The position numbers and the translations under genes are program-made. The notes beneath the pieces are model-generated. The model saw only the letters and a program-made list of their open reading frames with translations, searched no databases and was not told the DNA's origin. A DNA stretch of 64,000 nt from Alphaproteobacteria bacterium (GTDB lineage Bacteria > Pseudomonadota > Alphaproteobacteria > Caulobacterales > Caulobacteraceae). This document shows positions 45,901 to 53,587 of this stretch, one piece after another. Every line of letters starts with the position of its first letter. The stretch's first letter is position 1. The stretch lies in the NCBI GenBank assembly GCA_025359785.1, contig JANYET010000005.1, forward strand, positions 53,433 through 117,432, read 5' to 3'.

Positions 45901-45923
45901 TCCCGGGTGCTTTGGATTCTCAA
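42918..45923 (-). CDS. TonB-dependent outer membrane receptor
   Basis: This 1001-residue receptor has a signal peptide (LLASSMICGVAFLGLSATQA), a nine-Ala tract and the TonB box SEIVVTGTR. The plug domain has VDLRGLGPSRTLVLIDSRRL and GGASATYGADAVAGVVNFIM. A C-terminal beta barrel ends in VFVGLSADF with terminal Phe. The start is TTG at 45923-45921, supported by GGAGGA 8 bases upstream. It imports a large or scarce ligand (glycan, peptide, siderophore); no specificity marker is seen. No TonB/ExbBD or SusD genes adjoin. Confidence 0.93.
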   Translation of the reverse strand: MRIQSTRERLLASSMICGVAFLGLSATQAAAAAAAAAGGEVSEIVVTGTRIPSPNLTSIAPVTTIGNADIKSQGVTRIEDITNSLPQVFAGQGSMISNGSTGTATVDLRGLGPSRTLVLIDSRRLSPGDPSAPSADLNFIPASLVERVDVLTGGASATYGADAVAGVVNFIMLKNFEGVRIDAQYSGYQHTQQEGAIQDVIRAKAASATDPSQFSLPAHNVFGGEGSEVSMVLGVNAPDGKGNITAYATYRQNNAILEGTRDYSSCALNSGDTFAQNGCGGSGTAYPARVGGFLVDPTTFNTFRVRTAGDRFNYAPQNFFTRPDERYSLGAFAHYEIAPWADAYMDTMFMDDRSTAQIAAGGIFAGTFSINCANPLLSAQQRASISATAATGGGTCAANPGGTFTGIVSRRLQPIEAGGRQTDFRHTDYRIVIGLKGDLGKNWNYDGYLQYGSVQLAVAQTGNLNSNRITQALNVVNGPTGPVCAPGAEAGCVPLNLFTSQFISKASLKFLDATSFQNGNTNERVASLAFTGKLGDYGIKSPLASEGVGVALGAEYRREHLDSVADFLSSNGLVNGNGGASPPVNGGFDVYELFGEARVPLINDMPYAKSVAIELGYRFSSYSSVGDTNTYKVAGEWEVIDGLRFRAGYNRAVRAPNVIELFSPQNVSLDGTSDPCAGLTAANPLVATCAKVFNLSNAQVLAIEKNPASQYNGQFGGNPSLKPEISDTYTAGVVWQPSFAPGLNVSLDYFNIKVDQFIAGIGANLIITQCLATQQPFFCSLVHRSPGTNSLWLDPNGFVQDTTLNTGSLKTTGVDLNVNYRTDLSRLGLGDNGSVAVSLVGTWLDQLDTQPLPGGQTYNCKGLYGTVCGVPAPEWRHKLRVTWNTPYSYGDWVKSVKVSAQWRYFGKVGLDAYSNDPQLNNPGLQYLTDKAFSSRSYVDLTANFTVHNNLNFRVGVNNVFDKDPPVVGASNCPAGPCNGGTYPQVYDALGRYVFVGLSADF

Positions 45924-46503
45924 GGTCTATATCCTCCAGCGGGCGGCCGATAACGGCGGGTCCGCTCCCCAAATAAATGCCAGCCCAGAGCCGACGAAGG
46001 CGCTGATTACGGCGGAGTTAGCTTCGACTAGACTCTGCGGTCAACGCCGATTGCGAAGTCTTTGGCGATCCTGTCGCGACTATGTCGCATAATGGACACA
46101 GCAAGACCGTGTCCCGAGACCGAGGATCGCAAACATTCGGAAGCGGTTGGGGGGTCGCGGCGGAAGATTACGGCGAACGCTGATCGCCAAGGGCTCTACG
46201 GCTTATGAAGCTTGGCTGTTGTCGCCGTGGCGTAAGCTTTCTCGACATTCTTCGACTACTTCAATATATCGCAACGTAAATTTCCTGTAACAAAGTACAG
46301 ACTGCCGCTGCGCTGGCCTAGACTTGTTCTCGCTGACCACGCGATCAGAGTCGCCCGCCGGTTGCGGAGATTTTCGGTGCGCCGGCATTGATTGCGCCGC
46401 CTGGAAGGGCGCGCCGACACTCCGGCAAGACGGCCCCCAAACGCGATTGACCTGCGACAGGGCGCCGCAGTCCAGCCGTTGCTAAGCCCGGCGAGCCTTG
46501 CCG
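45924..46503. other. 580-base intergenic region upstream of the TonB receptor
   Basis: I find no credible gene here; the small open frames have no family features or ribosome-binding sites. The part near 45924-46110 should hold the promoter and leader of the receptor. The part at 46255-46300 is AT-rich (CAATATATCGCAACGTAAAT). I see no strong hairpin or known riboswitch. The 3' end of the aminopeptidase gene borders it without a clear terminator. Confidence 0.5.
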
Positions 46504-48318
46504 TCAGATCGGTGCGCAGGCGGTCGCCAGCCAGGCGCCGACCTCGGCTGGAACCTGCGGCCCGATCACCGCCAGGACGCGGGCGTGATAGGCGTCGAGC
46601 TGGGCGATCTCTTCGGGGGTCATCAGCGCTCTCGCCACCAGCCGGCGGTCGATGGGCGCCAGGGTCAGGGTCTCGAAGCCCAGCATCGGCCGCTCGCCGC
46701 CATCGATCATCGCCGCCTCGGTGACGAACTGCAGGGTCTCGATGCGAATGCCGTAGGCGCCTTCTTTATAATAGCCGGGCTCGTTGGAGACGATCATCCC
46801 GGGGCGCAGCGCCACCATGTTGGGCGCCTTGGCGATCCGGTGCGGGCCCTCGTGAACGCCCAGGTAGGAGCCGACGCCGTGGCCGGTGCCGTGGTCGTAG
46901 TCGAGGCCATGAGCCCAAAGCGCCATGCGGGCGAGCGCGTCGAGCGCCGATCCGGTCGTGCCGGCCGGGAATCGCACCCGGGCCAGCGCCAGATGGCCCT
47001 TCAGCACCAGGGTGAAGCGTTCGCACATTTCCGCCGAGGGCTCGCCGATGGCCACGGTGCGGGTCACATCCGTTGTGCCGTCCAGGTACTGGGCGCCGGA
47101 ATCGACCAACAGCAGCGAGCCCCTTTCGGTGCGCTTGTTGAGCCGCTCGGTCGGGCGGTAGTGGACGATGGCGCCGTTCGATGCCGCGCCGGCGATGGTG
47201 TCGAACGACAGGTCCTTCAGCGCCCCGGTCGCTTCGCGGAACCCCTCCAGCTTGGAGACGGCCTCGATCTCGTCCGGCGGGTTGATCTGGCCCTCGGTCG
47301 CCACCCAGTGGAGGAAGCGGGTGAGCGCCGCGCCGTCGCGGGCGTGGGCGCGTTTGGTCCCCTCGATCTCGACGGCGTTCTTGCACGCCCTGGGCATCAC
47401 GCAGGGATCCTCCCCGCGCAGCACCTCGGCGCCTGCACCCGCCAGCGCCTCGAAGTACCAGGACGACGAGACGCCGGCATCGACCAGCACGGTCTTGCCC
47501 CGCAGGTCGGCCAGGGCCTGCGGCAGGTCGGACGGGTTTTCCAGGCGGACCTCGTTGCCCAGCCAGGCCGGCAGCTCCGGGGTCACCTTGGCCGGGTCGA
47601 GGAACAGCCGCGCCGAGCCGTCGGCCCCCAGGATCGCCTGGCCGATGGGCAGGGGCGAGCGGATGACGTCGCCGCCGCGCACGTTGAACAGCCAGGCGAT
47701 GGAGGCGGGCGCGGTGATCACCGCCGCCTGCGCCCCGCGCTCGGCCAGGCCTTGCCCCAGCCGATGGCGCTTGGAGCCCGAGTCCTCACCGGAATACTGC
47801 AGCGGGTGCGGCACGATCGGCGCGGCCGGTTGCGGCGGGCGGGCCGCGCCCCAGGCGGCGTCCAGCGGATTGGGCGAGACGGGGCGCAGCTGCACGCCGG
47901 CCTTGGCGGCCGCCGCCTTCAGGCGGTCGAGCGCGTCGGGGCTGTGCAGGCGCGGGTCATAACCGATCACCTGGCCGCGAGCGGTGGCGGCCTCGATGTA
48001 GGCAGGCACGCCGCCCTCCACGAGATCGCGGATTTCGAAGGTCCCCTGATCCACCTGATCGCGGACCTGCAAGGTGTAGCGGCCATCCACGAAGATCGCC
48101 GCCTTGTCCGCCAGGATCACCGCCGCGCCCGCCGAGCCGGTGAAGCCCGTCGCCCAGGCCAGCCGGTCGTTGGCCGCCGGCAGATATTCGTTCTGATGCT
48201 CGTCCTCATGCGGCGTGACGAACCCGTCCAGGCCCTGATCGGCCATCGCCTTGCGGATCAGCGGCACGTGGCGGGGCCCGAACGAGCGGTCGGTGGATTC
48301 ATCGAAGGTCTGGCGCAT
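46504..48318 (-). CDS. Aminopeptidase P (Xaa-Pro aminopeptidase, M24 family)
   Basis: This 604-residue enzyme removes N-terminal residues before proline. It has two creatinase-like N-terminal domains and a C-terminal pita-bread catalytic domain. The dinuclear-metal ligands are in LVDSGAQYLDGTTDVTRT, in the His of GHGVGSYLGVHEGP and in SNEPGYYKEG plus the following IRIETL. The long three-domain form resembles eukaryotic APP1 more than the short PepP. ATG 48318 fits the family start (MRQTFDEST). It is probably cytoplasmic. Confidence 0.93.
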   Translation of the reverse strand: MRQTFDESTDRSFGPRHVPLIRKAMADQGLDGFVTPHEDEHQNEYLPAANDRLAWATGFTGSAGAAVILADKAAIFVDGRYTLQVRDQVDQGTFEIRDLVEGGVPAYIEAATARGQVIGYDPRLHSPDALDRLKAAAAKAGVQLRPVSPNPLDAAWGAARPPQPAAPIVPHPLQYSGEDSGSKRHRLGQGLAERGAQAAVITAPASIAWLFNVRGGDVIRSPLPIGQAILGADGSARLFLDPAKVTPELPAWLGNEVRLENPSDLPQALADLRGKTVLVDAGVSSSWYFEALAGAGAEVLRGEDPCVMPRACKNAVEIEGTKRAHARDGAALTRFLHWVATEGQINPPDEIEAVSKLEGFREATGALKDLSFDTIAGAASNGAIVHYRPTERLNKRTERGSLLLVDSGAQYLDGTTDVTRTVAIGEPSAEMCERFTLVLKGHLALARVRFPAGTTGSALDALARMALWAHGLDYDHGTGHGVGSYLGVHEGPHRIAKAPNMVALRPGMIVSNEPGYYKEGAYGIRIETLQFVTEAAMIDGGERPMLGFETLTLAPIDRRLVARALMTPEEIAQLDAYHARVLAVIGPQVPAEVGAWLATACAPI

Positions 48319-48424
48319 GGCAAGGATGTAAGCGCTCCGGCGCCCCCGGCAAAGAGGGGTTGGCCAAGGGACGCCTTGCCACAACCGCCACGGGTCTCAA
48401 GGCGCCTCGCTCCTTGAAAGTATT

Positions 48425-48445
48425 TTGTCCGGGTAAAATTGACAA
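48425..48445. promoter_or_regulatory. Possible operator upstream of the GIY-YIG-like gene
   Basis: TTGTC (48425-48429) and GACAA (48441-48445) form a 5-bp inverted repeat around TCCGGGTAAAATT-type sequence in the divergent gap between aminopeptidase P and the next gene. This is weak evidence for an operator. Confidence 0.3.
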
Positions 48446-48473
48446 CCGCTTCCCGGCGCCCTAAATCGCCGCC

Positions 48474-48818
48474 ATGGACAAGCAGAGCCGCCGCGACGCG
48501 ATCCGTGACTACAAGGAGCGCAAGGTCTCCCATGGGGTGTTCGCGGTGCGCTGCGCGGCCAGCGGCGAGGCCTGGGTCGGTGTCACGCCGAATGTGGCGC
48601 AGATGCAGAACCGGCTGTGGTTCGGCCTGCGCCAGGGCGGCCATCCCAATCCGGCGCTCAAGGCGGCCTGGGCCGCGCACGGCGAGGCGGCGTTCTCCTT
48701 CGAGGTGCTCGAAGAGTTGGACACCGAAGAGCTGGGTCCGGTGGGCCGCGACAGCCTCGTGAAAGCGCGCGCCGCTCATTGGCGCGAGGCTATCGGCGCG
48801 ACGAAGATCGTCGGTTAG
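48474..48818 (+). CDS. GIY-YIG nuclease-like small protein
   Basis: This 114-residue protein resembles a degenerate GIY-YIG domain: GVFAVRC and AWVGVTPN stand at the first two strands, followed by [35 protein letters not shown] follows. The canonical Tyr residues of GIY and YIG are missing (GVF, WVG), so nuclease activity is doubtful. It overlaps the convergent prmA stop by four bases (TTAG). Its function is unknown; it is distinct from the canonical GIY-YIG protein at 50427-50774. Confidence 0.7.
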   Translation: MDKQSRRDAIRDYKERKVSHGVFAVRCAASGEAWVGVTPNVAQMQNRLWFGLRQGGHPNPALKAAWAAHGEAAFSFEVLEELDTEELGPVGRDSLVKARAAHWREAIGATKIVG

Positions 48819-49696
48819 CCGCGCCGCAGGACGAGCGCCGACCAGGCGTCGCGGCGGATGCGGCGTTCCAGCCGGAAGCCGCGGGAGACATAGGCCGCGA
48901 TGATCCGGCGTTCCTGGGTGCGCAACAGGCCCGACAGGATGGCGATCCCGCCGGGCTTCAGCGCGCGCCGGATGTCCTGCGACAGGGCCACCAGCGGCGG
49001 GGCCAGGATGTTGGCGAACACCAGGTCATAGGGTGCGGGCCTGCGGATACGCGCATCGTTCAGGCCGCTGGCGTGGACGAAGCGGGCCTTGGCGCGGTTC
49101 AACTGGGCGTTCTCGTTGGCGATGCGCACGGAGGGGCCATCGATATCGGTGCCCAGCGCGACCTTCGAGCCGGTCCGCGCCGCGGCGATCGCCAGGACGC
49201 CGGTGCCGCAGCCGACGTCCAGCACGCGGGCGAACCGGCGGCGCTTGAGCAGCGTGTCATAGGCCAGCAGACAGCCCACCGTCGTGCCATGGTGGCCGGT
49301 GCCGAAGGCGGCGCCCGCCTCGATGCGCAGGTTCACCGCGCTGGGCGGCGCCAGGCCCTTGTCGTGGGCGCCGTAGACGAAGAACCGGCCGGCGTGGACC
49401 GGCGGCAGACCCGACAGCGCCATGGCCAGCCAGTCGGCGTCGGCGAGCTTTTCGGTGACCGTGCGCAGCTTCGGGAACCCGGCCAGGATGGCGACCAGGG
49501 CGGCCTGTTCATCCTCGGTCGTCGGGAAGGCGTCGATCCGCCAGACGTCGCGGTCCTCGTCCTCCTCCAGGATGGAATAGGTCAGGCTTTCGGTGGCGAG
49601 ATCGGCGTCGATGGCCAGCGCCGCGGCTTCGGCCTCAGCGCGGGGTCCGCGGGCGATGGTCTGGACGGCGTCGCCATTTGCAGGGTTGGGACTCAT
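48815..49696 (-). CDS. prmA: Ribosomal protein L11 methyltransferase PrmA
   Basis: This 293-residue SAM-dependent methyltransferase trimethylates ribosomal protein L11. The SAM-binding motif is [20 protein letters not shown], and NPPY-like motif IV is [12 protein letters not shown], characteristic of Prm[11 protein letters not shown] is the PrmA-specific loop. The N-terminal 100 residues form the L11-binding domain. It stands alone, convergent with the GIY-YIG-like gene. Confidence 0.93.
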   Translation of the reverse strand: MSPNPANGDAVQTIARGPRAEAEAAALAIDADLATESLTYSILEEDEDRDVWRIDAFPTTEDEQAALVAILAGFPKLRTVTEKLADADWLAMALSGLPPVHAGRFFVYGAHDKGLAPPSAVNLRIEAGAAFGTGHHGTTVGCLLAYDTLLKRRRFARVLDVGCGTGVLAIAAARTGSKVALGTDIDGPSVRIANENAQLNRAKARFVHASGLNDARIRRPAPYDLVFANILAPPLVALSQDIRRALKPGGIAILSGLLRTQERRIIAAYVSRGFRLERRIRRDAWSALVLRRG

Positions 49697-49737
49697 CGCT
49701 CGCCTCTAGCGGGCGGGCGGGCGAAAGGCGAGCCGCT

Positions 49738-50196
49738 TCAGCCTTCGACGGTGGGCAAGGTGTCGTCGTTGACGCCAGCATCGGCCGCCGCAGCCGCGCC
49801 GGCGCCCAGCGACGGATAGGCATGGGATGGCTTCGGCGACTCATAGGTGGCGCGGGTGATCACCGGAAGGTCCTCCGCCGACGCCGGCGCCTCAGTGACG
49901 CTTTCGTGCGGTTCAGAAACGGCGGCCCGCTCGACCGGCCAGGTCATCGACCGCTTCTGGTCGGTGCCCAGCACATAGTCGGGCGGATTGCCGTGATAGG
50001 CGGCCAGGGTGACGCCCGGATCGACGGTGTCGCCCGACCGCGGGCCAGCCTGATCGGCCAGCATCTGAGGCCCGGCGGGACGGTTGTCCGCGTCCAGATG
50101 CGGCTGCATGGCCCCACCCAGCAAGAGGCCGGTCGCGAGCGCCACGCCCGCACCGGGAAGGAAGACTTTCAGATCACCGGCGAAGAAGAGTTTCAC
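49738..50196 (-). CDS. Conserved hypothetical membrane-anchored protein
   Basis: This 152-residue protein has one N-terminal hydrophobic anchor (FLPGAGVALATGLLLGGAMQ). A mostly disordered tail follows, rich in Ala, Pro and Asp. No enzymatic motif is seen. The start is taken as GTG 50196 (reading KLFFAGDLKVF); an ATG at 50247 would add 17 residues of repeat-like sequence. It probably stays in the inner membrane facing the periplasm. Function unknown. Confidence 0.65.
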   Translation of the reverse strand: MKLFFAGDLKVFLPGAGVALATGLLLGGAMQPHLDADNRPAGPQMLADQAGPRSGDTVDPGVTLAAYHGNPPDYVLGTDQKRSMTWPVERAAVSEPHESVTEAPASAEDLPVITRATYESPKPSHAYPSLGAGAAAAADAGVNDDTLPTVEG

Positions 50197-50287
50197 GGGG
50201 CTGCTGTCCGATCTAAGCGAGAGGTCGCAGCTAAAGCGCCCGGACACGGGATTGGTTCACGGTGGCGGGTGTGTAACTCCAATGAAA

Positions 50288-50411
50288 CGTCTTGGCCGGG
50301 CTTGTCCCGGCCACCCAGATACGCAGGCCTTGGTTGCCTGGCCGCATTCGCGCCGTGCGCACCCTTTAAGGGCGGCGCTTCTGGGTAGCCGGGCCAAGCC
50401 CGGCTATGACG
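50288..50411. mobile_element. 124-bp terminal-inverted-repeat element (copy A)
   Basis: The element opens CGTCTTGGCCGGGCTTGTCC and ends with an imperfect inverted copy of the first 30 bases (right arm 50382-50411, closing CGGCTATGACG). An inner hairpin (CTTTAAGGG region) lies in the middle. It has the same length and near-identical ends as the element at 50814-50937, and the two flank the GIY-YIG gene. No coding capacity. It is MITE- or REPIN-like. Confidence 0.75.
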
Positions 50412-50426
50412 AGCAAATTCGGAGAA

Positions 50427-50774
50427 TTAGAGCGATCGCTCCGGCGGCTGCAAATGGGACAACGGCCCGGCCTCGCGCATCAACGCCGGATAGAGATCCG
50501 CCCACAACGGGTTCTCCCTCTCGATCAGATTCACGTTCCAGTCGCGTCGATATTTTTTCAGCGATTTCTCTCGCTGGATCGCGGTCATGATGCCCTCGTG
50601 CATCTCGAACCAGACGAGGCGCTTAACCCGGTAGCGGCGGGTGAAACCTTCTCTCGTTCCCTCGCGATGTTGCTGAATGCGTTGGATGAAATGGCCGGTG
50701 ACCCCAATGTAGATCGTGCCATGCTGACCGCTCGCCATCATGTAGACTGCCGTGGTTGAGTGGATCAACTCCAT
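50427..50774 (-). CDS. GIY-YIG family nuclease
   Basis: This 115-residue single-domain GIY-YIG protein has VYMMASGQHGTIYIGVTGHF (the GIY-equivalent VYM and YIG strands). RIQQHREGTREGFTRRYRVK follows, then WFEMHEGIMTAIQREKSLKK, which carries the catalytic Glu and basic residues. It is in the small solitary class often found near repeats in alphaproteobacteria. It lies 15 bases from one 124-bp inverted-repeat element and 39 bases from the other. A role in mobilising those elements is a hypothesis. Confidence 0.88.
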   Translation of the reverse strand: MELIHSTTAVYMMASGQHGTIYIGVTGHFIQRIQQHREGTREGFTRRYRVKRLVWFEMHEGIMTAIQREKSLKKYRRDWNVNLIERENPLWADLYPALMREAGPLSHLQPPERSL

Positions 50775-50813
50775 CCGTAATCCTCACCCGCTAGACCCAA
50801 CCCACCCAATGAT

Positions 50814-50937
50814 CGTCTTGGCCGGCCTTGTGCCGGCCATCCAGACGCGCCGGATCCGAAGGTGAAGCGCAGCGACCGCTCTGCCAAACTGTCAGCGTCG
50901 GTGTTTCTGGATGGCCGGGACAAGCCCGGCCAAGACG
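50814..50937. mobile_element. 124-bp terminal-inverted-repeat element (copy B)
   Basis: This second copy opens CGTCTTGGCCGGCCTTGTGC and ends GGCCGGGACAAGCCCGGCC then AAGACG, an inverted match of about 30 bases. Its outer ends match copy A, while the core differs, and both elements end just before AGCAA. The pair bracket the GIY-YIG gene. Confidence 0.75.
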
Positions 50938-50963
50938 AGCAAGAGGAAATCAGAGGCTCCCCC

Positions 50964-53333
50964 TCACGCCTTCTCCACGAAGCTGTCGATGACCTTTTTC
51001 TCGCCGGCCTGTTCGAAGGCGACGGTCAGTTTGTTGCCTTCCACGCCGCTCACCGCGCCGTAGCCGAACTTCATGTGGAAGACCCGGTCGCCGCGCGCAA
51101 AGTCGCTGGCGGCGCTCTCGGCGGAGGTCGCCACGAGGCGGCCTTCGCCCTCGATGACAGCTTGTCGGCCTGGATGGCTGCCCTTGTAGCCATTGGCCTG
51201 GGCGCGGCGCCATCCGGGCGAGGAATAGCCGCCGCCGAACGACGGCGTCTCGTCCCAGCGGCTGCCGTGCTGCTGCATGCCGGGGCCGCCGCCGTAGTAG
51301 CCGGTCTCCGATGACGCCTCGACGTTCTCCAGCGGCAGTTCATCGACGAACCGGCTGGGCAGCTGGCTGGTCCAGCGGCCATAGACTTGGCGGTTGGCGG
51401 CGAAGGAGACGCGGGCCTCCTCGCGCGCCCGGGTGATGCCGACGTAGGCCAGCCGGCGTTCCTCCTCGAGGCCCTTCTCGCCGCTCTCATCCATGCTGCG
51501 CTGGGACGGGAAGACGCCTTCCTCCCAGCCGGGCAGGAAGACCAGCGGGAACTCCAGCCCCTTGGCCGAGTGCAGGGTCATGATCTGCACCGCATCGGCC
51601 TGTGGCCCGCGGTCGAGGTCCATGACCAGCGAGACATGCTCCAGATAGCCCTGCAGCGTCTCGAAATTGCCCATCGACTGGACGAGCTCCTTGAGGTTCT
51701 CCAGCCGGGTCTGCGAGGTCGGGCCCTTATCGAGCCGCAGCGCATCTGTGTAGCCGCTTTCCTCCAGCACCGCCTCCATCAGGCGCGGGTGGGCGGTGCG
51801 CTCGGCCTCGGCGCGCCAACGGTCGAGGTCGCGCAGGAAGTTGGACAGCGCCGTGCGGGTCCGCGCGGCCAGCTCGTCAGTCTGCACGATCTGGCGGGCG
51901 GCGACCACCGCCGGCACGCCGCCCAGGCGGGCGGCGTGCAGCAGCTTGGCCACCGTGGTCTCGCCGATGCCGCGCTTGGGCGTGTTGACGATCCGTTCGA
52001 AGGCCAGGTCGTCGTCCGGCGACTGGATCAGCCGCAGGTAGGCGTGGGCGTCGCGGATTTCGGCCCGCTCGAAGAACCGCGGACCGCCGACCACCGTGTA
52101 GGGGATCTGCAGCAGCACGAACCGCTCTTCGAAGGCCCGCATCTGGAACGACGCCCGGACCAGGATCGCCATGTCGCGGTATTTGCGCGCGGTCTTGTCA
52201 CCCCCGTTTTGATCTCGCCCGCCTTTCTTGGCGCGCTCGATCTCGTCGGCGATCAGCCGGCTCTCGGCCTCGCCGTCCCAGACGCCGCGCACCACGACCT
52301 TTTCGCCGCCCTTGTCCTCGGTCCACAGCGTCTTGCCGAGCCGGCTCTTGTTGGCCGCGATCAGGCCCGAGGCGGCGGCCAGGATGTGGCTGGTGGAGCG
52401 GTAGTTACGCTCCAGCCGGATCACCTTGGCGCCCGGAAAGTCGCGCTCGAACCGCAGGATGTTGTCCACCTCGGCGCCGCGCCAGCCATAGATCGACTGG
52501 TCGTCATCGCCCACGCAGCAGACGTTCTGGCGCTTCTGGGCCAGCAGCCGCAGCCACAGGTATTGGGCGACATTGGTGTCCTGGTACTCGTCCACCAGCA
52601 GATAGCGGAACCGGTCGTGGAAATCGGCCAGCACATCGGGGCTCGACGTGAAGATCGTCAGGTTGTGCAGCAGCAGGTCGCCGAAATCGCAGGCGTTCAG
52701 GACGCGCAGGCGCTCCTGGTACATCCGGTAGAGCGCCTGGCCCTTGCCCCCTCCTCCAGAAGACGGGGCGAAGTGCGCGCTCTCCGACGCCGGCACCTGG
52801 TCGGGGCGCCAGCCACGGTTCTTCCAGTGGTCGATCATCCCGGCCAGCGCCTTGGGGGTCCAGCGCTTGGTGTCGACGTTTTCCGCCTCCAGCACCTGTT
52901 TCAACAGCCGCTCGCCGTCGTCCTGATCGATGATCGTGTAGTTCGACTTCAGGCCCACCAGCTCGGCGTGGCGACGCAGAATCTGGGCGGCCACCGAGTG
53001 GAAGGTGCCCAGCCACCGCAGCCCCTCGGCCTGCGGCCCGATGATGTGGGTGATCCGTTCGCGCATCTCGCGCGCGGCCTTGTTGGTGAAGGTGACGGCC
53101 AACAGCTCCCACGGCCGCGCCTTGCCGGTGGCCAGGATGTGGGCGAGCCGCGTGGTCAGCACGCGGGTCTTGCCGGTGCCGGCGCCAGCCAGCACCAGCA
53201 CGGGGCCTTCAGTCGCCTCCACCGCCGCCCGCTGCTCGGGGTTCAGCCCGTCCAGATAGTCCGCCGGCCGCGCATCGGCGCGGGCCAGGTCGCTTATGCG
53301 CGGAGCAGGCGGTTCGTAGGGAGAGTCGGGCAC
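50964..53333 (-). CDS. UvrD/PcrA-type ATP-dependent DNA helicase
   Basis: This 789-residue SF1A helicase acts in nucleotide excision repair, mismatch repair or replication restart. The motifs are Q-motif LNPEQRAAVE, Walker A LAGAGTGKTRVLTTRLAH, motif II LLVDEYQDTN, motif III GDDDQSIYGWRGA, and motif V/VI MTLHSAKGLEFPLV and LAYVGITRARE. A C-terminal Tudor-like domain (GDRVFHMKFGYGAVSGVEGN) is typical of PcrA/UvrD. Start ATG 53333 gives a proline-rich 25-residue tail before the helicase core. The nearest relatives are named uvrD in this order; pcrA is the Gram-positive name. Confidence 0.93.
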   Translation of the reverse strand: MPDSPYEPPAPRISDLARADARPADYLDGLNPEQRAAVEATEGPVLVLAGAGTGKTRVLTTRLAHILATGKARPWELLAVTFTNKAAREMRERITHIIGPQAEGLRWLGTFHSVAAQILRRHAELVGLKSNYTIIDQDDGERLLKQVLEAENVDTKRWTPKALAGMIDHWKNRGWRPDQVPASESAHFAPSSGGGGKGQALYRMYQERLRVLNACDFGDLLLHNLTIFTSSPDVLADFHDRFRYLLVDEYQDTNVAQYLWLRLLAQKRQNVCCVGDDDQSIYGWRGAEVDNILRFERDFPGAKVIRLERNYRSTSHILAAASGLIAANKSRLGKTLWTEDKGGEKVVVRGVWDGEAESRLIADEIERAKKGGRDQNGGDKTARKYRDMAILVRASFQMRAFEERFVLLQIPYTVVGGPRFFERAEIRDAHAYLRLIQSPDDDLAFERIVNTPKRGIGETTVAKLLHAARLGGVPAVVAARQIVQTDELAARTRTALSNFLRDLDRWRAEAERTAHPRLMEAVLEESGYTDALRLDKGPTSQTRLENLKELVQSMGNFETLQGYLEHVSLVMDLDRGPQADAVQIMTLHSAKGLEFPLVFLPGWEEGVFPSQRSMDESGEKGLEEERRLAYVGITRAREEARVSFAANRQVYGRWTSQLPSRFVDELPLENVEASSETGYYGGGPGMQQHGSRWDETPSFGGGYSSPGWRRAQANGYKGSHPGRQAVIEGEGRLVATSAESAASDFARGDRVFHMKFGYGAVSGVEGNKLTVAFEQAGEKKVIDSFVEKA

Positions 53334-53392
53334 GCATCGTTCCTCAGAAGAAGAACGAATGTAGCACGCCCGGCCGTGAGTTTAAGGCCCGC

Positions 53393-53587
53393 TTAGACGT
53401 TGAAGACCAGCACCCAGCGGCTAAGGCCCGTGTAGTCCAACTTGGGATCGGTGCGGTCATCGGTTTCGAAGACCTGGCAGTCCCGAGACGGCTGCGGGCC
53501 CGTATCGACGAGGTTCGCCGCACCCCAGTCGCGAATGGCGTTATCCGCCTCGGCTTGCGTTTTGACGATGTGAATCTTGATCGACAT
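53393..53587 (-). CDS. Small hypothetical protein
   Basis: This 64-residue protein (KIHIVKTQAEADNAIRDWGA then LDYTGLSRWVLVFNV) has no signal or known domain. Its ATG lies directly after the stop of the lipoprotein gene at 53588, so it is probably the last gene of that operon. Function unknown. Confidence 0.6.
   Translation of the reverse strand: MSIKIHIVKTQAEADNAIRDWGAANLVDTGPQPSRDCQVFETDDRTDPKLDYTGLSRWVLVFNV

Noticed and set aside
42912..45953. A 1013-codon open frame antisense to the TonB receptor gene
   Set aside because: It has no domain or signal and reads as repetitive Gly/Val/Arg/Asp sequence, a codon-position shadow of a high-GC gene. The receptor on the minus strand has full family features and a ribosome-binding site.
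46203..46388. A 61-codon minus-strand ORF in the 580-base intergenic region
   Set aside because: There is no ribosome-binding site, domain or coding-like composition, and it lies in the likely regulatory gap.
48414..48439. TTGAAA and TAAAAT considered as a sigma-70-type promoter for the GIY-YIG-like gene
   Set aside because: The spacer is 14 bases, too short for a standard promoter.
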